Positions 51,600 to 60,856 of a DNA stretch of 64,000 bases are shown one piece after another. Numbering within the stretch: the first letter of the stretch is position 1; each line of letters begins with the position of its first letter. Both the position numbers and the translations under genes were made by a program. This stretch comes from Nguyenibacter vanlangensis (GTDB taxonomy: Bacteria > Pseudomonadota > Alphaproteobacteria > Acetobacterales > Acetobacteraceae), in contig NZ_CP152276.1 of the NCBI RefSeq assembly GCF_038719015.1, forward strand, positions 3,675,501-3,739,500, given 5' to 3'. The notes below the pieces were generated by a model. That model searched no databases and had not been told where the DNA came from. It was given only the letters and a program-made list of their open reading frames with translations.

Positions 51600-52163
51600 T
51601 TAGGCGGCAAGAAGGCCCCCCTGCCGGGCGAGGACACGGTATACGTGCGCCCTGGTGATGCCAGCGGCCCTCGCGATTTCCGTCGCGCCCAGACCCTGCG
51701 CTTTGAGATTGAAGACACGCTCAACCATCGGCATGTCAGCCGGTCGGCCTTTGTATTTTCCAGCCCTTTTTGCCTTCGCGATTCCTTCGGCCTGCCGCTC
51801 CGCACGGATGGCTGTTTCGAGTTCGGCAAAGACACCCATCATCTGCAAGAACGCTCGGCCCGCAGGGCTGGACGTATCTACCGGCTGCTCCGTAGCCCGT
51901 AGAAAGCTGCCCTTCTTCTCCAGTTCTGCAACAATGCTGGTCAGGTCATGAACGGAGCGCGCGAGACGGTCAATGCGGGTCACTAGCAAGATGTCACCGG
52001 CACGCATGAACGCGAGAAGGGTCTCAAGTTCCGTCCGGCCCGCCCGGCTTGTCGCCGACACCCGCTCGGAGCGGACCAGTTCCGCCCCGGCATCACGCAA
52101 CGCCTTCTCCTGGATTTCGGTTGACTGGTCGGTCGTGCTAACTCTCGCGTATCCGTAAATCAT
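51600..52163 (-). CDS. Serine recombinase (resolvase family)
   Basis: 187 residues: MIYGYARVSTTDQSTEIQ with the catalytic serine at residue 9, VTRIDRLARSVHDLT near 61, and ELETAIRAERQAEGIAKAKR near 115. YKGRPADMPMVERV leads into a helix-turn-helix (LGATEIARAAGITRAHVYR). Its upstream region has several inverted repeats suited to a res site. It probably resolves replicative forms of this island. Confidence 0.9.
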   Translation of the reverse strand: MIYGYARVSTTDQSTEIQEKALRDAGAELVRSERVSATSRAGRTELETLLAFMRAGDILLVTRIDRLARSVHDLTSIVAELEKKGSFLRATEQPVDTSSPAGRAFLQMMGVFAELETAIRAERQAEGIAKAKRAGKYKGRPADMPMVERVFNLKAQGLGATEIARAAGITRAHVYRVLARQGGLLAA

Positions 52164-52300
52164 GATGTGTATCCTTTGGGTCTAGGCCCTGCGACGGCAT
52201 GTGTCGCATAAGTAAATTATAACCCACCGGATACACGAATTGCCTCATAAAAGAACAATGTAAGAACATTGTCCAAGGGTATACCCAAAGGAGACAGGTA
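52164..52300. promoter_or_regulatory. Candidate res / promoter region
   Basis: Inverted repeats TGCGAC...GTCGCA (about 52191-52208), ACAATG-taagaa-CATTGT (about 52255-52272) and an outer pair TATCCTTTGGGT...ACCCAAAGGAGA enclose the resolvase upstream region. Multiple repeats of this kind are usual for resolvase sites. Confidence 0.4.
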
Positions 52301-52361
52301 AATCACGGAGCGATGACCTTCTTTACTGTGCTCGCCCCCCCTGGACGCGGGCTGCGCAATG

Positions 52362-52396
52362 GGCACCGGGGGTCGGCTTCGCCTCACCCCTGCGCC
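52362..52396 (-). repeat. Structured motif family B, copy B1
   Basis: Read leftward: GGCGCA-GGGGT-gAGGC-gaa-GCCga-CCCCC-GGTGCC, just after the Rep stop codon. It shares with B2 the bases CCTGACGACCATC between stop and stem. Confidence 0.5.
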
Positions 52397-52405
52397 GGAT
52401 GGTCG

Positions 52406-54286
52406 TCAGGCGGCCTGGCTGTAGATTTCGTCGAGGACCGCTTCGGTAAAATGGCGAGTGCGGCGGGGGCGGACAGGCGGGGTCGGCAGGGCGATGACCG
52501 TGGCCTGGGCGGATTCCACGGTGACGGTCGGCCTGGCTGGGCGGAGATAGCGGGGCACCAGTGCTGACGCGGGCAGAACGGCGACCTGATTGGCCGGGCC
52601 AGGAACATAGAGATTATGCTGAATGCCGCCGACTGCCGGAACTACGGACAGTTCTGGCAGGTGGGCGGTCTCTCTGTCAGTAATCTCGCCCGTCGCCCGG
52701 TCAACGCGGACCCAAGATGGCGATTCAGAAGACAGATTTTGAAGGCGTTCTTCCTCATCTTGACCTTTATCATAATTGAGGTCGGCTGGGCTCAGGACAG
52801 TTAACCGGGTAATGTGAACAAGGTCAGGACGGCCATCATGCACGGATTCTTCCGGCGTGACTGTCTTCCCGGCGTCAGATGCGGACAACACCCCCTCAAG
52901 CTCGGCAAATGTGGTCAGTTCCTTCTCAAGCTCATTCTCAATTCGCTCGACCTGCTCCGGGTCGGCCTCCTGCAACCACGCCGCAATACGGAGCGCGACG
53001 GCCGGGTGAGGCGCACCCTTCCGGTCCCACTCCTGCCGTGCATACACAATCTCGTTGCCCGCCTGCGCCCATAGCTCTTCGCACGACCGGTCATACTCAT
53101 TGTAGTTTCGAACCAACATATGAGGTTCTTTCCATGGCGAGAACCGTGCGCTTGGCAGCGTATAGCCCAGGAGCATGTTGCACGCCGGACCGCCTCCGTC
53201 CGCCCGCTCTGGTGCTGGGGTCGGGGCGGCCGGTTCGGGAGCAGGGGTATGGAGCCCGGCAGCAATCTCGCGCTCGTAGTCGTCGTCCAGGCCGTCATCA
53301 TGGCCGTGCCCAGCGAGTGACGCAGATTTCTCGACAAGAGAGAGTTCGCCGCCCGATATGGCGACTACCTTGCGGCCGCTGGCCTTGATGGCCTTCTGCA
53401 CCCCCGCGAAATCGTTGTATGCAGAGATTGCGCGCAACCTGCGAGACTGCGCATAGAGCCAGCACAGTTCGTCCCCCGACGCTGTATAGAGGTCTGCTGG
53501 CTTAATGGCGTATCGCACATATTTCTTGGCATCGCGAACCTCGCCGCTGCTGTGAACGTGTGCCCCCATGAATTCGTTAGCATACGCCATGAATTCGTCC
53601 CACACCACCGCGTCAAAGTCCTCCATCCATGCGGCACTATTTGCATGGATATGGTAGGAAAATTGATTGCTACCATCGCGCTGCTTGCGAGAGTATTCGA
53701 CGGCAGCAAACTGCAACCGGATGCGCCCGCCGAATTCCTGATTGACTTCACTCGATAGCCTGGAGATTCGGCGCGTAAACGCCTGCCTGGCGCGCCGGAA
53801 ATCTCCGAATGCCGGGACCGGCTGACCGGCAGTAAATGTAAGGTCCATCGCCCTGCCGACACCCCGGCTCCCAAGGTCGGCCAGATGTAGCTCAAGGACA
53901 TTTAAAATCGGGTACCGCTGCAATGCCGCCACGATTGGGAGAAATCTATCCTCCCTAAACACGCTTGCGGGCAGCAATTCGATTTGGCGAGTGACCAGAC
54001 CAATCTTAGTCACCCCGCCATCGGCAGGGTCCGCGAACAGGTCGATGGGGTCGCGGCGCTCGGGGTTCAGCAGCTTTTGCGCAACGTGATGCGACTGGCG
54101 GAGCAAGGTTTCTTCGCTCTCTCTGCCCCCCAGCCAGTTCCTGAAATCTACGCGCCTGCCGGTCAACAGGTCTGTTGCCGTATCGTGGTCGTAACGACGA
54201 ACATGGGCGGGCAGTCGGGGCGCGTCATACCGCTCCGCTCTTCTTTCTGCTCTCTGTCGTCCGTTCCGCTCGGGCACCTGAAACAA
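52406..54286 (-). CDS. Rolling-circle-type replication initiator (HUH Rep)
   Basis: 626 residues if the TTG at 54286 is used; a GTG nine bases on is an alternative. FSYHIHANSAAWMEDF near 222 supplies the H-x-H metal site, and DAKKYVRYAIKPADLY near 265 fits the catalytic-tyrosine motif (KY..K) of Rep_1-like rolling-circle initiators. The region from 370 on is acidic and unrelated to known domains. Replication of the excised circle by rolling circle is inferred. The gene is divergent from no neighbour; the integrase ends 209 bases upstream and nothing recognisable lies between. Confidence 0.65.
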   Translation of the reverse strand: MFQVPERNGRQRAERRAERYDAPRLPAHVRRYDHDTATDLLTGRRVDFRNWLGGRESEETLLRQSHHVAQKLLNPERRDPIDLFADPADGGVTKIGLVTRQIELLPASVFREDRFLPIVAALQRYPILNVLELHLADLGSRGVGRAMDLTFTAGQPVPAFGDFRRARQAFTRRISRLSSEVNQEFGGRIRLQFAAVEYSRKQRDGSNQFSYHIHANSAAWMEDFDAVVWDEFMAYANEFMGAHVHSSGEVRDAKKYVRYAIKPADLYTASGDELCWLYAQSRRLRAISAYNDFAGVQKAIKASGRKVVAISGGELSLVEKSASLAGHGHDDGLDDDYEREIAAGLHTPAPEPAAPTPAPERADGGGPACNMLLGYTLPSARFSPWKEPHMLVRNYNEYDRSCEELWAQAGNEIVYARQEWDRKGAPHPAVALRIAAWLQEADPEQVERIENELEKELTTFAELEGVLSASDAGKTVTPEESVHDGRPDLVHITRLTVLSPADLNYDKGQDEEERLQNLSSESPSWVRVDRATGEITDRETAHLPELSVVPAVGGIQHNLYVPGPANQVAVLPASALVPRYLRPARPTVTVESAQATVIALPTPPVRPRRTRHFTEAVLDEIYSQAA

Positions 54287-54495
54287 TCTCCGCCACCACC
54301 TGATGACGGAAAGGTTTTGAACAGGCCGGAATGACCTGCTACAGTGCCTCTACGTCACCAATACCCGCCGTCCATGTCGTAAGCCTGCCAGGGCCTCGAT
54401 GTGCGGCGGGTAAATTCTTTGAATTGTGATGAACGAGAGTCCCGGAATTCAATGTTCTCGTGACGTTCTCCGTGTGACAAAGTGTAACAGTCTGG

Positions 54496-56019
54496 TCAGC
54501 GCCGGTCGAGGTGGTCAAGCGGAATGGGGAACCTGACCTTGCTCACTACTTGCCGCGCCTCTTGAGATGACAATTGCTTGCCGTATCCAGCGCCGACCTC
54601 TCCGGTTTCGTGGCCGAAGACCCTGTTGACTACTTCATGGTTCAGGTTGGCCGCGCGGAGCATCTGCCTAAATGAGTGCCGAAGGGAATATGTCACTAGG
54701 GCGTCGTCTGTGAGGCCGATATCGTCAAGATAACGATTCAGTCTCTTGGACCATGCATCCGGGGACCGCTTCTCCCGGCCATCATCCATCAACAGCCTCC
54801 CGGCCTTTGCCTGGCGCTGGGCATATTCAATGAAGCCCAGCTTGCGAAGCCCAGGGATAATCGGGACCAGGCGGCGGGCGTTCCTCGTCTTCGACCCTGC
54901 GTCGATAAGGTCGAGGCAAGGGACGTCATCAAGATATTTCAGAACTGCCGGTGCCGTCGCGATTTCAGCAATGCGTGCGCCAGTATGGGCCATGATGATT
55001 AGGAACCATGCATCTGTCCCCCTGGCCATCATAGGTCCAGGCGTGGCCCGTTTGGTGGGGCTCTTGTATCCGGTGAAGAGGGGGCTCTGAAAAAGGGTCT
55101 GCAACTCATCAGGCGTGAAAGCCCGCCGGATTTCCTCCGGTAGCTGGCGCTTCTCGGCCTGTGTCGCTCCCCGGATTTTCACATCATCAAAGCCCCGGTC
55201 TTCCAGGTATCCGCAGTCACATGCCCACCGGAGGAACACCTTGGCTTCCGTGACCTGACGAAGGATTGTATTCCGTTTGAGAGTGCCGGTCTTGGAGCGG
55301 GTGGACGGCTTGTCGCGCAGGAAATCCGCAAAATTCTTAATGTCTCCCTTCGCGATTTCCCGGACAGGCTTCCGCCCTATGACTTCTTCAAGGTGCCGGA
55401 AGGTAGTGCCATACCCGATGAGGGTTTTTGGCGCGAAGTCAGGGCGGTCCCGGTAGAACTCTGGAATGAGGTCCGGCCATGGGTCTGCCCGACCCTCCTG
55501 TTCCGGCTCAATAGCCCGGATTTCAGCGATGGACGGCGCGACCCTGGCACCGGCCCCCTCCCTGATGGCACGCGCCATCCCCTCGACCTCACCCTGAAGG
55601 CGCGCCGCTTTGATGGCTTCAATGATATTGGACTGGTGGTCGTGCCACGACTGGTCCTGGCGGTTCCGCCCGGCCTCAAGGTCGCGGACACCTCGGAGCG
55701 CACGAATAAATTGCTCCGTAAACTCTTTCGGCTGGGCGGCCAGTTCGTCCGCGTGGTCCTGCAAGAACTGGCGGAGTTCTGCCAGTGGTCGCTTGTCGTC
55801 CTTCACGCCCGCAATGATTTCCAGGGCCTGCCGCCTGATGTCCATGAATATCCCGTTCATTGCCGAGGCCGCCTCTATGGCGCGGGCCTGCGCAATGACT
55901 TTATCGGACGTCTTCAGTGACCGGACAACGTGCTGCTTCAGCAGCGGGCGCAGGTCGGCCGGAACCCGAATTTTCAAGTGCCAGACCGACCGTCTGCGCT
56001 GCATGTAAGGCGTCGCCAT
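54496..56019 (-). CDS. Tyrosine integrase of the tRNA-Ser island
   Basis: The ATG at 56017-56019 (MATPYMQRRRSVWHLKIR) is chosen by comparison with the integrase at 21152 (507 residues). It has the DUF6538 start, a core-binding domain (about 185-265), and catalytic motifs HTGARIAEIA (Arg I), YSLRHSFRQML (H-x-x-R), FGHETGEVGAGYGKQ (His and nucleophile Tyr). It reads away from tRNA-Ser and should catalyse recombination between the 17-bp att sites. Confidence 0.92.
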   Translation of the reverse strand: MATPYMQRRRSVWHLKIRVPADLRPLLKQHVVRSLKTSDKVIAQARAIEAASAMNGIFMDIRRQALEIIAGVKDDKRPLAELRQFLQDHADELAAQPKEFTEQFIRALRGVRDLEAGRNRQDQSWHDHQSNIIEAIKAARLQGEVEGMARAIREGAGARVAPSIAEIRAIEPEQEGRADPWPDLIPEFYRDRPDFAPKTLIGYGTTFRHLEEVIGRKPVREIAKGDIKNFADFLRDKPSTRSKTGTLKRNTILRQVTEAKVFLRWACDCGYLEDRGFDDVKIRGATQAEKRQLPEEIRRAFTPDELQTLFQSPLFTGYKSPTKRATPGPMMARGTDAWFLIIMAHTGARIAEIATAPAVLKYLDDVPCLDLIDAGSKTRNARRLVPIIPGLRKLGFIEYAQRQAKAGRLLMDDGREKRSPDAWSKRLNRYLDDIGLTDDALVTYSLRHSFRQMLRAANLNHEVVNRVFGHETGEVGAGYGKQLSSQEARQVVSKVRFPIPLDHLDRR

Positions 56020-56032
56020 TCTGGCTTCCCGT

Positions 56033-56054
56033 GTGTGCCACCAACGTGTGCCAC
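56033..56054. repeat. Paired GTGTGCCAC arm-type repeats, right
   Basis: GTGTGCCAC at 56033-56041 and 56046-56054, 13 bases apart, between the integrase start and the att site, mirroring the pair at 45667. Confidence 0.55.
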
Positions 56055-56105
56055 ACACTGCCGAAGCCAAGAAAAAAGCCCAATGAAATCAAGTGGTTAT
56101 GGTGC

Positions 56106-56122
56106 TGGCGGAGAGAGTGGGA
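56106..56122. repeat. att site, right end of the tRNA-Ser island
   Basis: TGGCGGAGAGAGTGGGA, the 3' terminal 17 bases of tRNA-Ser including CCA, identical to 45574-45590. Confidence 0.85.
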
Positions 56123-56196
56123 TTCGAACCCACGGTACGCTATTAACGTACACACGCTTTCCAAGCGTGCGCCTTAAGCCGCTCGGCCATCTCTCC
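56106..56196 (-). tRNA. tRNA-Ser (GGA)
   Basis: Leftward, 91 nt: acceptor GGAGAGA, anticodon arm CACGC-TTGGAAA-GCGTG (anticodon GGA), a long variable arm (TGTACGTTAATAGCGTACC) typical of serine tRNA, T arm GTGGGTTCGAATCCCAC, encoded CCA. Confidence 0.93.
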
Positions 56197-56321
56197 GGCG
56201 CACAAACGGGCCCACCTGCCGGGCGGCCCGCCGTATGGGCGCGGAACATAGCAACATTTCCGCCCGGCGCAAGGGGCAAAGCCCCGATGCGCTCCTCCGG
56301 CTCCAGGCTTTGCCGGCGGCC

Positions 56322-58127
<1,806 letters not shown>

Positions 58128-58399
58128 GGGCGGAGACATAGGCCAAAACCCCGGGAAAGTCAGCGGGCCCGCATCGAAATTCTCCGTCCCCGCCCCCTTG
58201 GCCCATCCCGTCGGGCCGCCCCGTCGGCACACCACGTTCAGGGTCCCGTCAGCTTCCTGTGATAGAGCCCCTTTCCTGCAGGTGCGGCACGGGGCCGCCG
58301 GATCGCGTGGGATGCCGCATGAAGCAGGGCAGGGGACACGACAGGCACGACAGGGACCGGCACAATGGGAATCGGCACGGCGGGACAGCCCCCTCCGTC

Positions 58400-59656
58400 A
58401 TGGATCGCGGCAGCGTCCCGCCGGCCCGCACGCTGGGCGCCGCCCTGCTGGCCGTCGCGTGCCTGGCCGCCGCGCCGCCGGCCCACGCCGCCGGCCTGGC
58501 CTTCCACGACGCCGTCAGCGCCGCCTGGGCGATCGACCCGATGCGCGCGGAACTGGCGACCAACCGCCAATCCGCCGATGACCGCGCCGATGCCGCGCGA
58601 TCCTGGTTCCCCGGCGGCCCGGTCGTCTCCGCGCAATATTACGACGACCATTTCATCGGCTCCAATCTCGGCTACACGACCTATCAGGGCAGCATCTCGG
58701 TGCCGCTCTGGCTGCCGGGGCAGGGCACCGCCACCCGCCGCGTGGCACAGGCCGACGCCGCCGCCATCCAGGAACGGATGAACGCCGAACACATGGCCGT
58801 CGCCGTCCGGGTGCTGGACGCCACCGGCGCGCTGGTCATCGCCCAGCGCCGACAGGCGGTCGCCCTGTCGCTGCTGCAGGCGATGCGGCGCCTGGACGCC
58901 GCCACCGCCCACGCCGCGCGGGTCGGCGAATCCCCCCTGTCCGACCGCCAGGCCGTGGCCGCCGAACTGGCCGCCGCCCGTAACGAGGTCGCCCTGGCCC
59001 GCGAACAGACCGCCACCGCCGCCGCCGCGCTGCAGGTGCTGCTGGGCCGCGACGGCGTGCCGGACATCCTGTCCTGCGATGCGCGCCTCCTGGCCCGCAC
59101 GCGCTTCGGCACCCCCCAACTGGTCGAGGACAACGATCCCCGCGTCCGCGCCGCCCGCCGCGCCGTCATGGCGGCCCAGGAAAGCGTGCGCCTCGCCCGC
59201 GCCTCCTTCATGCCCAACCCCGAAATCGGCGTCGGCGTGATTCACCAGGGCCAGTACGGCAGCCCGTGGGACGACCAGGTCGGCGTCAACGTCATCATGC
59301 CGCTGCCCAGCGCGGCGCGGAACGTGCCGCAGATGGCCGCCGCGCGGGACAGGCTGGCCGCCGCCGGCAGCCAGGAACTGCAGGCCCGCCGCGCGGTGCG
59401 CGTCGAACTGGCCCAGGTGCGCGCCCGGCTGGACGCCTCCGCCGCGACGCTGGATGGCGCCCGCGCCGCCGCCGGTGCCCTGAACCGGCGCGCGGATGAA
59501 ATGGAACGATCCTGGCAGGTAGGAGAAACATCGTTGGTCGAGGCATTGCGGGCGCGACAGGCCGCCTATTCCGCCATCCTCACGCTGAACAGGGCCGAAA
59601 TCGAATGGCACGCCGCCATCATGCGCGCCGCCATCGCCGCGGGCACCACGCCATGA
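58400..59656 (+). CDS. TolC-like outer membrane efflux protein
   Basis: The ATG at 58400 gives a signal peptide (TLGAALLAVACLAAAPPAHA; 418 residues). LAFHDAVSAAWAIDPMRAEL and ARLDASAATLDGARAAAG belong to the two TolC-like helical repeats, and SLVEALRARQAAYSAILTLN is the usual ending. It forms the outer-membrane tunnel of a tripartite pump. The stop overlaps the adaptor start (ATGA). Confidence 0.85.
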   Translation: MDRGSVPPARTLGAALLAVACLAAAPPAHAAGLAFHDAVSAAWAIDPMRAELATNRQSADDRADAARSWFPGGPVVSAQYYDDHFIGSNLGYTTYQGSISVPLWLPGQGTATRRVAQADAAAIQERMNAEHMAVAVRVLDATGALVIAQRRQAVALSLLQAMRRLDAATAHAARVGESPLSDRQAVAAELAAARNEVALAREQTATAAAALQVLLGRDGVPDILSCDARLLARTRFGTPQLVEDNDPRVRAARRAVMAAQESVRLARASFMPNPEIGVGVIHQGQYGSPWDDQVGVNVIMPLPSAARNVPQMAAARDRLAAAGSQELQARRAVRVELAQVRARLDASAATLDGARAAAGALNRRADEMERSWQVGETSLVEALRARQAAYSAILTLNRAEIEWHAAIMRAAIAAGTTP

Positions 59657-60855
59657 GAAAACGCCTCGCCGCCCTGCTGCCGGCCACCGCCCTCATCGCG
59701 ATCCTCGCTCCCGCCCAGGCCAAGACGCCCGCTGCCGATACGCCCGCCGCCGAGACACCCGCCGCCGACGGCCTCGCCCCGGTGACCATCGGCGCCGACG
59801 CGCAGAAGAACGAGGGCCTGACCGTCGCCACCGCCCGCGCCGGCACCGTCTCGCGCGTGCTGCCCGCCCTCGCCCGCGTGATGCCGGACGAAACCCGCGT
59901 GGTGCATATCCGCCCCGTGGGCTCGGGCAAGGTGCTGGCCGTCCATGTCCTGGCCGGGCAGCGCGTCGCCCGCGATACGGTGCTGGTCGATTACGTCGAT
60001 CATTCCCTGCACGTCGCCCGTCTCCAGGCGGTGCAGATGCGCGCCGCCCTGAACGCCGCCATCGCGGCGCGCGACGACGCCGCGGCCGCCTATCGCCGCG
60101 CCCGAGACCTCGCCGGCGCCACGATCGCCGCCGGCGAGGTCCGCCGCCGCCTCGCGGTGCTGCAGGAGGCGCAGAACACCGTCCTGGCCCGCCAGGCCGA
60201 CGTCGCGACGATGTCCCACCGGTTCCAGGAGGAATTCAATTCCGTCACCGAACGCGACAACGGCGACGAAACCTCCCAGGACGAAACCTCGTCCCTGATC
60301 GCCCCGGTCGACGGCACGGTGCAATCGGTCTCGGTCGCCGTGGCCGGCGATATCGAACCGGGGCAGGACGCCGCGACATTGGTCGATCTGTCCTCGGTCT
60401 GGATCGTCTCCGACATCCCGCCCCAGGACGCGGCGCATATCGTGCCCGGCGGACGGCAGGTCACGCGGCTCGGCGACCGGGCGCTGGCCTCGCGCATCGG
60501 CTCGGTCGACGGCATGGCCGCCCCGGCCACCGGCCTGGTCCGGGTCATCAGCGCCGTGCCCAATCCCGGCGGCGCGCTGCGGCCGGGCATGATGCTGGAC
60601 ACCGAACTGCAGACCGACGACCGCGCCACCGGCATCGTCATCCCGTCCGAGGCCGTGCAGCAGGTCAATGGCCGCGACGTGGTCTTCATCCGCACCGCCC
60701 CCGACATTTTCCGTCCCGTCCCGGTCACCGTGGCGCTGGACAGCGGCGGCAGCGCCGTCGTCACCGCGGGCCTCGCCGCCGGACAGGCCGTGGCCGCCCA
60801 GGGCAGCTTCGCCCTGAAATCCAGCCTGCTGCTGGCCGGAACGGGTGGCGGCTGA
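59653..60855 (+). CDS. Periplasmic adaptor of an RND efflux system
   Basis: The ATG at 59653 overlaps the upstream stop; signal segment LAALLPATALIAILAPAQA (400 residues). VVHIRPVGSGKVLAVHVLAG is the first half of the lipoyl domain, a helical hairpin follows (about 110-200), then LIAPVDGTVQSVSVAVAGD, the second half. VSDIPPQDAAHIVPGG and ALRPGMMLDTELQ are beta-barrel parts. It links pump and outer-membrane tunnel. A conserved adaptor pattern for heavy-metal systems. Confidence 0.87.
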   Translation: MRKRLAALLPATALIAILAPAQAKTPAADTPAAETPAADGLAPVTIGADAQKNEGLTVATARAGTVSRVLPALARVMPDETRVVHIRPVGSGKVLAVHVLAGQRVARDTVLVDYVDHSLHVARLQAVQMRAALNAAIAARDDAAAAYRRARDLAGATIAAGEVRRRLAVLQEAQNTVLARQADVATMSHRFQEEFNSVTERDNGDETSQDETSSLIAPVDGTVQSVSVAVAGDIEPGQDAATLVDLSSVWIVSDIPPQDAAHIVPGGRQVTRLGDRALASRIGSVDGMAAPATGLVRVISAVPNPGGALRPGMMLDTELQTDDRATGIVIPSEAVQQVNGRDVVFIRTAPDIFRPVPVTVALDSGGSAVVTAGLAAGQAVAAQGSFALKSSLLLAGTGGG

Positions 60856-60856
60856 C

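Larger units (their letters stand above)
45574..56105. mobile_element. Integrative mobilizable element at tRNA-Ser (complete)
   Basis: Bounded by direct repeats TGGCGGAGAGAGTGGGA at 45574-45590 and 56106-56122, the latter being the 3' end of tRNA-Ser. Contains integrase, Rep, resolvase, MobP relaxase, MobC and an oriT-like site, but only one T4SS gene fragment, so it would need a helper element to move. Confidence 0.85.
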
